Source of the DNA: Lunularia cruciata
Taxonomy: Eukaryota > Streptophyta > Marchantiopsida > Lunulariales > Lunulariaceae
Assembly: GCA_948567375.1 (NCBI GenBank)
Contig: OX419756.1
Location: forward strand, 73,758,552-73,822,551
Direction: 5' to 3'
DNA: 64,000 nucleotides
Shown one piece after another: positions 55,947-64,000 of this stretch (within the stretch, counting starts at the first letter, position 1; each line of letters starts with the position of its first letter). Both the position numbers and the translations under genes were made by a program. Under the pieces are notes generated by a model that was not told the origin of the DNA, made no database searches, and worked only from the letters and a program-made list of their open reading frames with translations.

Positions 55947-57123
55947 CTAGATAAGGTTCATTTTGATTTCATGAGTGCGCTTTGACTCCAAACTCTTCTC
56001 CTTAAATTTGTGTTTGTTTGCACTAACTTTCACTTTATTTGCACTCAATTTCTTCTTGATTTCAACTTTCATCCTCTTTGTCTCTAATCTAACTTGCTCA
56101 GCTTCCATTTTCATCATTGTTTTCTCTCTTTTCCTCATGTTTGTGGCTTCTAGTTCAGCTAGTCGTAACCTCTCACTAGATTCTATAGTATCTACCTTCA
56201 ACATGATAAATTTTCCTAAATTGTGAGACACTGATATACTAGGTAATAACCTCAAGACCTTACTTGCTGATATTCCACCTTTTCTCCTCTTTGGGTCATG
56301 TTCCCCTTCTTGGTCGAGGAAAGCACACTTGGATCCATCTCCTATAGAAGTTAAATGAGGTGGTGTAACAAAGGTGAGTCATTGATTGGTGCAACAAATG
56401 ATGACTCATCCTCAAGTGATACCATTCCATTGTCCACACCTACACTCTATATACTTTCAATTCCTTGGGTGTTTGGGACAAATGGGGGCCTCGAGTCCTC
56501 ATGCACCACCTCTAGAGGAGATGGGGATTGAGAGCACTTCTATGCACTTTCATGGACCTCCTCCTCGCCAACTTTGCTCAAATTGGGATTTAAATCTCCC
56601 AAACTTACCATAGTAGGTAGACTAATGTTGACTCTATTCCCGAACATGGCTTCCATTCTTGCAAAATTTGAGCACATTCCATTCAATTTATCTTCTATAG
56701 TTCTCTACCCTTTGCCATATTCCTTCTTTGTGAGACCTTCTCCAGTAGACTTGCTCTTAGCTCATGTGTTTCTTTGTACTGCTTCATATACCTCAACCAT
56801 TTCTTGTAAGCCTGTCACCTATCATAGAAGTAGGAAATTCTTGCTCCTCCTTGATAAAAAAATGTTGCTATGCAACTAAAAGGGGTCTATTTTTGATTGG
56901 GCTTTTTGCAATTCCCACCATGAATCTATGCAAAATGCTTGGGTTCTTCCAAATAATCGAGTATTTGGCCATAATGATGGATCACCATGTGAAGCCGCTC
57001 ATCCTCCTTTGTTTTGCCGTGCATGGCTAAAGAAGTTATCCTCAATTGTTCTCCAAATTTCCCTGATGGATGTTCACGTTGCAAATCCAAAGATAAGTCT
57101 ATAGATATTGGATCTGTGTCCAA
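55947..57123 (-). pseudogene. Unrecognised repeat-borne ORF (-)
   Basis: The minus strand reads IDLSLDLQREHPSGKFGEQ, then LHMVIHHYGQILDYLEEPKHFA (57030-56926). After stops come KWLRYMKQYKETHELRASLLE (about 56810-56750), a KLNGMCSNFARMEAMFGN block (56690-56640), and a Lys/Glu-rich coiled coil (56255-55947). A diverged copy is at 20780-21430. It could be the DNA-binding ORF1 of a Harbinger-type transposon, but that is only a guess from its position in the repeat set. Confidence 0.4.
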
Positions 57124-57139
57124 AAGTGAACCTCATGCC

Positions 57140-57235
57140 CTGAAGCAAGGTACTTGATCTCCCATTGCTCCAAAATAAGGTACTTGATCTCCTAGTAAAC
57201 ATCCTGCACTAAAATAAGGTACTTGATCTCCCATT
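57140..57235. repeat. Short direct repeats
   Basis: AAGGTACTTGATCTCC occurs three times (about 57145, 57178 and 57213), two of them followed by CATTGCTCCAA. Confidence 0.8.
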
Positions 57236-57571
57236 GCTCCAATTTTGTCGCCCCTTTGGAATAAAATCCCTCAACCCCAATCAATTTCTTGGTTGTTGCA
57301 TGGCGGCGCTGATCATTTCTCACACCAATGCAAAACTACAAAACCACCATTTACTTGATTGACAAAAGGAAAGGAGCATTCGCTCGGGAGGGTGAATACG
57401 AGTTGAGAATTCCAATAGTTGAGAGCATGGTATTTTGGATTTTGAATCCGCCAAAACATTCATAAATCATAACCAACTCATTTTACCATTTGGACATCCT
57501 CCAAAGAAACCACTTCACCTCATCATACAATCATTTATTCAATTATGGCATTCCTTAACCTCCGTAACATA
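57236..57571. other. No gene seen
   Basis: Spacer without recognisable features between the repeat field and the tandem repeat before the MED30 promoter region. Confidence 0.4.
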
Positions 57572-57748
57572 GTGCCTCATTTTTATAAATGAACATGAAA
57601 AAAATTTCTAAATTCTAATTGAATTTAGAATGCCTTATTTTTAAAAATGAACATAACATGGAAAGAATACCCGTAATTGAATTTACAATGCCTTATTATT
57701 GTAAATGAACATAACATGGAAAGAATACCCGGCACTGAATTTATAGAG
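57572..57748. repeat. 58-bp tandem repeat
   Basis: Two near-identical 58-bp units starting ATGCCTTATT at 57630 and 57688 (TAAAtATGAACATAACATGGAAAGAATACCCG), preceded by a diverged unit from about 57568. It marks the edge between repeat-rich and gene-like DNA. Confidence 0.85.
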
Positions 57749-58207
57749 CGTTCGTTTATTGCCATCTCAGATTGCTACATAGTTCACTAAAAATTATTAT
57801 AAATCCCGTAGACATTAGTCAAATCTATGTCTAAAATCTCCTACGGTATTGATGGACCAAGACCTCCACCACACCCCAAAAAGACACGCTGCGTAACGCC
57901 GACATCAAATACCCCCAACAGTCGGACGGACGGAAGTGCAACTTCCTTGGAATTTCGCTCCGGACGCTCTTCACCTTACGATATGAACCCGGTGAGGCTG
58001 ACACGTCCGTCGACCTATTAATCCATGCGACTTGAATTCCTTTCAGAGTAATTCCACGCAGTTCCGGCCGGTACGTCTTGCCGGACGAGTATAATGTCGT
58101 TTTGACTCACACAGCCGGAACCTCGTCCGTAGACGAGATGAACTCCACAGCGAAGACGAGAAGAGAGGAGAGGAAAGGGGTATGCGGGGTTTAGGGATTT
58201 GAGAGAC
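57749..58207 (+). promoter_or_regulatory. Putative MED30 promoter and 5' leader
   Basis: The sequence becomes CpG-richer here (GACGGACGGAAG, CGTCCGTCGACC, CCGGCCGGTACG), unlike the CpG-poor repeats to the left, as expected for an unmethylated gene start. A TTATTATAAATCC stretch at 57794-57806 could be a TATA box. No start site can be fixed. A 6-codon upstream ORF (58182-58202) ends 5 bases before the MED30 ATG. Confidence 0.4.
58182..58202 (+). promoter_or_regulatory. Short upstream ORF
   Basis: ATG CGG GGT TTA GGG ATT TGA, ending 5 bp before the MED30 start codon in a different frame. If transcribed, it could lower translation of the main ORF. No conservation evidence is available. Confidence 0.35.
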
Positions 58208-59329
58208 ATGGAAAAGCATTCGGATCTCTTAGGAATTACAACTACCATGGAGAAAGGGGATAGCTTGCAGAATCAGGCGGTGGAGGGGCAGAAGCATCTG
58301 GAGGGGACGGTCGAAGCAGCGCATAATATACTTGCGTCGTTGAACGAGGTGTTGTGCAATCCTGTTCTGTGGGCGCAACCAGTTCCTGAGACCAATAAAG
58401 CTGGCGGAGCCCCTCCGCAGCAAGAGCAGGGTTGGCTTGCTTTGGAGACCGGACGCCTGCATTATAAGTCTACGACTGCTGCGCTTCGCGCTTCTATCAA
58501 CTATATATTCAACAAACCTCAGGTCGCTCTCCTTGCCCGCTGAGTTGTACGATAGCTAGAATATCTCAACTTTCTTGGAGTCCTGCTTGCGTCGAAAGAT
58601 TCGTCTATCTGGTAACCATCTTGCGTCGAGAAGGATTTCCATGAACCTCGTTGGATTGAAGATTGAAGTTGTTTTAAAGATATGCTGTTCTTGTTGATGA
58701 CTTGCACCTTACTCCAATTAACCTTCGTCAATATCCTATCCATCAATTTAATGTCCAGTTTAACCTTCTACCTGTGGAGAAGATGACTACTCGTAGTCAG
58801 AACCTGATGGTGCTAGTATGCGATTCTCTTAAAGCTTTGGATTGCTGGACGGTCTGTAAGTAATGCGCATGGTAGCATGTAGTTCTTACCTCCTTTTTTA
58901 ATCTACGCAGAGAATGCAGGAAGGTGATTCTATCCAAGATAAGGTCACGTACGGTGATGTAGAGCTTCTCGAGAAGCAAGCTGCTCGACTGAGAGAGGTA
59001 CTATGCTTCTCCAATATCGACCCACGAAGTAAAACCATGTCCTTGACTTATGAAAGAAGTAACTTCTGCTCGAATCTATCAGAGCTTGAATTCGATTCCT
59101 GTTTGAACAACGTTTGTGTTGCCACTGCGAATTGTGAAAAGTCAGTCCCGCAGAAGTAGTGTGGTACCTCTCGTTTCCCATAATGTAGTTGCTACTGAGA
59201 TTAACTTTTCCCAAACTATTTGTAACTTTACAGGAGGCGATGAGGAAGAATCACATGTTGAAGCTTTTAATAGACCAGTCGCGTGAGCTTGTGTGTGATA
59301 TATCCATGTGGCAAAGTGCGGAGTTATGA
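58208..59329 (+). CDS. MED30: Mediator complex subunit 30
   Basis: Three coding exons: 58208-58522, 58911-58997 and 59234-59329, 165 codons plus stop. Introns of 388 and 236 bp are both in phase 0, with CAG/GTCGCT and GAG/GTACTA donors and GCAG and ACAG acceptors. Exon 1 has the plant MED30 hallmark AVEGQKHLEGTVEAAHNIL and LNEVLCNPVLW; exon 2 has VELLEKQAARLRE; exon 3 has HMLKLLIDQSRELVCDISMWQS. MED30 belongs to the head/middle region of the nuclear Mediator that links activators to RNA polymerase II. The helical, coiled-coil character fits. A TTG-started extension upstream is not needed. The length is slightly below that of flowering-plant homologues. Exon borders are inferred from homology and splice consensus. 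Confidence 0.88.
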
Positions 59330-61379
59330 GCAAAGCATCTAGTGCAGAGTCCTGTCTGCAAGCTTCCAACTAAAGATGTAGTTGTGGGGCTAACTTCATT
59401 CCCGATACTAAATCCATTTTCTTGACACACAAACTTGTTGACACTGGAATGAACAATGATCAACTTGTCCTCAACTGCAAGGACCAGTGGTCTTTGCCGA
59501 AGGGGACCCTTTGAGGCAGGGACCTCTTCTCGGCACAGATGCCCACACTTTAGAAAGATGGTTCGAGAAAGTACTCCCATCCCTCAGTATGGGTTTACTG
59601 ATACTTTCATGCCATTCTTGAATCACGTAAAGGAAAGGTAAAAGAGTCTGCACAGGTTTTAGCATGCAAACGTCGAGGTGGCTGGTTCTCGCAGCGAGTA
59701 ACCTTACGCAGCCGTCCGGACCATGTGAACAACTCGAACGGATTTACGGGCGCTGTTGTGAGACCAGTAGCCGAGTTGTTACGGGTTACTGACTTACAGC
59801 CAGCACCAGTTCCTGATGGAACAGATATATCTCAGAACCGAATGCATCCGAGGTAACTGCTAATCTTTCCTCTGAATAAGAGAAATGTTTGCCTACCTTC
59901 CTTTTCTAGCTGAGTTCTCCGTGTCTGTCGCCACAGTTGGCCTATCTGCAGTAAAATGCAGTCGCGGAGACGAACGTATAATTACTCCTTACGTAGCTGT
60001 GTGTTTAAGAGATATACACTCAGCACACGTGTGATGATTGAACTTGTGTTCAACAAGGTCCTTGCATTATCGAATATGGTTCTGAGGCTGCATAATTTGA
60101 AAAGGTAGACCAGCACAAACTGTCCAAAAGAGGTCTTGAGGATTGTGAATGGTGGCTGACTTAGTACGTTAGCCCCTTTGCAATAGGTCAACACAAGCCG
60201 TTCTTGTAATGGCTTCTGCTCCCATTTCTCAAATACCCGTGAAAGCCTCAGACCTTGTAACACATTACTTATAGAAATCAATGCTGGTACAAGCGCAAAC
60301 ACTAAACATTTCATTTGATCTTGGGATGCAAATGATCAGCTTGCATTCGTGATTTAGACGGGACTTCGAAATCCGACACGGTTACTGGTATCTGAAGTAG
60401 GAAAAAAGACATGTTTCCACCAATCCCCCTCAACTGCGCTTATCGTTTAATGCGGAGGAGGTGGGTACTGGCTTGGTGAAGCGCTTCTATTTACGGCTTG
60501 AAAGCAAGACATTAGAACGTCCTGAGGGGATTGACCTGTTTATGGTAGACCTTGCATGGCTGAAGAGTGGGCATAAGTGCTTGATGTAGAGCCGTTTGTC
60601 TAGTGAGTGAGACTTGCTGCAAACTGATTTATACTGTGTTGTGCCACAACGTGCAGAGTTTGCCTCCTCTAGGGGCTGCAAAATATAGCCGTATTATAAA
60701 GAGATGAAGGCTTCATCTCTTGTCAACTTGTTCCTGGGGGTAATCAATGTAAGATGAGCCTGAACTTGGCCACTCCTCATTCTCTTTGGCACTCAAGTGA
60801 AAGGGATTTAATATGAATAGATAGCGAGAGGAGCCGTTGTATTGTGCCCGAAAAGCAAGTCGTGCAACGTGGGGTCTAGGAGACACGGACAAATCTCCCG
60901 TCCCTGAGCTTCTTCGACCAAGACGACAAACAAATGGGATGATCGTTGCACAGCCAACTAACGTGTCGATCTTGTCAAATCTTGTGACGCAATGCCCCAG
61001 GTTGTTTGCAATTTTCTGTGTGAGTAGGTCTTATAATCATAAAACAGATTAGTATCAACCCTATTTCATCCATCACGATGACAGGACACGATCATACGGA
61101 CCGCCAATGTTCTACAATGTGGTTGCATTGTCTTGCCCATATTTTTGCACTCCCGTGTATAACAGGACATGTCATGGTGCGGAGCCCAGAAGACGTTGTT
61201 GAGCTGATCTTCGGTCTAGAAGCGAGTTAGATGATCGATGTAAATCCCCCTTGACTTCTGTAGTCCCTCCCCGTAGTTCTTGAATCTACTGGACACCGTC
61301 TCTGCTGTAGTCCCGAGTCAAACTCTAAAATTGGTTCCAGTGTACTGCAGGTTCTCCCCAAAACTTTTTAACACCAATC
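59330..61379. other. Low-repeat region downstream of MED30, no assigned gene
   Basis: No transposon similarity, mixed composition and CpG present. Open stretches with plausible splice borders occur on both strands. On +, one at 59658-59852 is open and ends at G/GTAACT. Another on + at 60396-60587 reads LSFNAEEVGTGLVKRFYLRL and ends in TAG. On -, 60314-59982 has 110 codons. They overlap or conflict and none was recognised, so no gene is claimed. The 3' UTR of MED30 must lie in the first part. Confidence 0.35.
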
Positions 61380-62067
61380 TTGCTCCTAAAGTTCTGAAGA
61401 ACAAACTCGTCTGTGGTTGATGAAATATAGGAAACAAACATTACCGAAAAGAGTGATGTTTGCTGCATACATCCAGTCATGATTTGTGAATATAGTATGG
61501 AACCGGTGGCAAGGAAATATTTTTATTGTGCGGACTCACGCGGTGCTCCATTCGTGTCCACAAATTCAAAAGCAACAGTTGTCATGGCACTTAGCGTCAT
61601 TCTTTGACAGGATGTAAATGCGATCTGGAAGGACAAATACAGAGTGGGGATTTAGCTGTCTTGGTTGTGTTCTAATTTGGATCTGTGAAATATGTGAATT
61701 TGGGGATTCGTTAAACGAGTAGGAACTCACCTTTATACACACCACTAGATGAGGCATGAAACTCGGGAACACAACAGTTAAGGGAAGAATGTCTGGAAGC
61801 CAAGCGCAAGGATGGAAGGTTCTCGTCTTTTGTCTACCGAGAGGTGGTTTGAATATTCGATCCCATGTGACGGTTATCTCGTAAACCGTTGTCTATGTCC
61901 ATAACCGAACTACTTGTGGACAAATTGAGAATGAACAGGGCACCCACAACCAACACTAAACTCACAGATACGTAGTTTTGCATGCATAGCCAAAGTGTAT
62001 GACCGAAAGCTGAAAGAGATCTGAAAACGACACATTCTTTTACTGCAACAAAAGTCTGGTAACGCAA
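61380..62067 (-). other. Candidate spliced gene on the minus strand
   Basis: From ATG 61983 the minus strand encodes MQNYVSVSLVLVVGALFILN, which resembles a signal peptide or membrane anchor. Two strong GTGAGT donors follow, after 61731 (CTTTATAC / GTGAGTTCC) and after 61540 (CACCGC / GTGAGTCC). Pyrimidine-AG acceptors lie before ATCGCATTTACATCC (about 61628). A secreted or type II membrane protein is possible. Alternative frames are also open, the first intron would be too short in one model, and no family was recognised. Confidence 0.22.
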
Positions 62068-64000
62068 AACGTAAACCTTTCTAGTCTAAGTGCATTATCC
62101 AAACTGGAAGATTTATACCTGACCGATCCATTCACCTTGAACTTGAGCAATTTCTCAAATCCAAATTTAGATGGACACTGTATAACATGGGCCATGACGA
62201 CCATGTGGAGAAAAGCATTGTCACGCTCAGTTTGGTCAGTTATCGTTGAAAAGAAATGGCCAATACCACCGATCCTGCCCTATTTGATTATGAGCGGACA
62301 CGGAGTTGGTGGAACGTCAGGAACAGTATCAAATCTTTCTGAACTTTGAGGAAACTGCATTTGATATGTATCATTCAAATGTCGCTGTCCATTTCGACAA
62401 GTCGAGTTGAAGTTGAAGTTTGAGGTCAGAGAACCACCCTCTATGATGGGAAGCTTATATAGGGTATGCTGAATATGATAGCAAGAACCTAGGCGGACCT
62501 TATTGGATAACCATATGGTATCGTGGTACTCAGATGTTGATTGTGAGAAAAAGGGGAGCACACGGAAGGATGGGAAGACCCATCGAACCCGTACAAGGGG
62601 GAGACAAACGAGGTAAAATGGGCAAGGTTCCAATAGTATCGATATGAGAAATCTACCCTATAACACCTAAGATATACGAACTACGAATTATTGTCGAGTT
62701 AAACGCATTACAGATTCCCTAGTTGTATTCTGTACTATTCCCAGCTCTTGAAGTGTACTTCAACTCCAGCGCATAGGCTCGGGCCAGATCCTATCAATCT
62801 CGAGATTCTGAACTAAGAATGTTGGAGGTAAAAGTCAAGTTCAGCAGCATACTTTCATGTGGTATGATCTTTGACCTGCTACTGGACAAGTAAACATGAT
62901 AGAACGTCCAGAAACTTATAGAACTTGTAGCGCCATAAAATCCAAGCCCAATCAGAGTCTACTGATAGAGGTTGTTGACTATAAGGACCATCGTTCGGAC
63001 GATACTACTGGGTGCAATTCTTATACAATGGCCTCCTCCATAACACCGCATCTTTGGTGAGGAAAGCCACTATCTATCTAAATGTATATCTGAATATGAT
63101 ACTTTGATGCAACAAGTTCTTTTCCATAAATGAAAGGAACTACCACTGGAGTATGGTTGCGGGGACGACTTATCTCGTATTGGTACAGATTGTAACTGGC
63201 CCCCCGTGATCTTTATGGGGAGAAAACAAGAAGATGGAAATCATATTCTTTGGGAAATCAATAAAAGAAAAGAAACGAGATGCTGCAGTAGGATTATTCT
63301 CACGCCTAGGTGCCACAAACGGTACGGGCTATGGGCCCCCGGTCCAGAACTCGAATAAAATATAAGCGTTATTGTTGTTTGCATACTCCTCCTTTTCCTG
63401 CTGCAGCAGTGCCATGGAGGCAATTTGATTTCACGGCACAAAACAAAAGCTGCTGCTGCTGCCCGCTTTGTACGATACCATATTTTACGACCAACTTCTT
63501 CAATTCGAGAAAATCTGGTGGAATTGTACCACCACTAAAGCTGCCCGCTTAGGACTGCATGAGCAGCAGCCCTATTCGGAAAGGAAAGAATTGGAAAACG
63601 TTGCCTTTATCGATGGAAGAAAAGTGCTGTAAGCACTGGGGACGCATGCCCCACTCGATGACTGCAAAGGACTAGTTCTACAAGTGGCAGTAGTAGTAGC
63701 AGTAGGTGTGCTTGCCTGGGGGATGATAGAATAGACATGAGGTGGGATGATGCATTAGCCATGCTTCTCATGCCTTGTTAGGTGTTTCTTCGTTGTTTAT
63801 AGTGGTTGATTTTGCTGGAGAGGCGATCACTCAAGTATCTCAGACTCTGAACTCGTGATTTCAGTGAGTCCTATTCTAGGTCTCTAGCCTTCTTAGCTCA
63901 AAGAGACAGGCGCAGGGATGAGATGGGAGTGAGTGCGCCAGTGCACGAGAGAAGGAACGAGAGACAGCGTATTGAAATCTCGTGTACGACCAGATTATGA
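62068..64000. other. Low-repeat region, no assigned gene
   Basis: No transposon signatures. Several open frames of 40-80 codons on both strands (for example 62137-62349 + and 63310-63552 +) have no recognised homology. A short AGT/AGC microsatellite lies at about 63685-63702. The last 130 bp are Arg/Glu-rich in one + frame but too short to assign. Confidence 0.35.

Noticed and set aside
58199-58207. Earlier TTG start for MED30
   Set aside because: Non-ATG start only three codons upstream of a good ATG at 58208; the added residues are not part of the conserved domain.
59982-60314. 110-codon minus-strand ORF as an exon
   Set aside because: No recognised family, and it overlaps an equally open plus-strand frame; in this base composition such lengths arise by chance.
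63870-64000. Arg/Glu-rich frame resembling a bHLH basic region
   Set aside because: Too short, no helix-loop-helix follows within the window, and a stop is reached at the edge.

Overview
The window is plant nuclear DNA: about 57 kb of nested, decayed LTR retrotransposons, followed by about 6 kb of low-repeat, CpG-richer DNA holding one recognisable host gene. That gene is a three-exon homologue of plant Mediator subunit 30 (MED30) at 58208-59329 (+). Chromoviral Ty3 elements, Athila/Tat-like Ty3 pol, PIF/Harbinger remnants and a plant MED30 indicate a land plant. The Ty3 element carrying a DNA methyltransferase hints at a non-seed plant (bryophyte, lycophyte or fern), but that is inference; the species cannot be read from the sequence.

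Layout. (1) 1-16.7 kb: a non-autonomous LTR family (family B, coding for an Athila-ORF1-like plus coiled-coil protein) appears as copy A (1-1868, +) and copy C (15.57-16.73 kb, +). These look like two halves of one element split by about 13.7 kb. Inside the gap lie copy B (3136-6896, -) and a nearly complete chromodomain Ty3 element, K (7734-14342, -), with paired LTRs, target duplication GCAGC, PBS, PPT and all domains. (2) 16.7-29 kb: old debris, including solo K LTRs, Harbinger transposase fragments, copy D of family B, and M', the 3' end of a relative of element M. (3) 29-54.3 kb: a nest. Element F1 (+) is interrupted in its reverse transcriptase. The interruption holds an inverted relative F2 (-) and element M (34232-51553, +), and M in turn contains an Athila/Tat-like Ty3 element G (39289-46611, +). 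(4) 54.3-57.7 kb: unrecognised repeat-borne ORFs and short tandem repeats. (5) 57.75-64 kb: MED30 and an unassigned low-repeat region.

The most unusual content is element M. Its order is gag with two CCHC knuckles, aspartic protease, a DNMT-type C5-cytosine methyltransferase (motifs I, IV, VI, VIII-X), reverse transcriptase with YIDD, RNase H, integrase, and a C-terminal PHD finger that is also readable in M'. Element G inserted exactly at the catalytic Pro-Cys of motif IV, and the reading frame on the two sides is continuous once G and one target-site copy are discounted. Element M thus joined a cytosine-methylation writer and a putative histone reader in one retroelement. It is now dead: nonsense codons are scattered through it, the integrase catalytic Glu reads Lys, and arginines of methyltransferase motif VIII are lost by CpG-type transitions.
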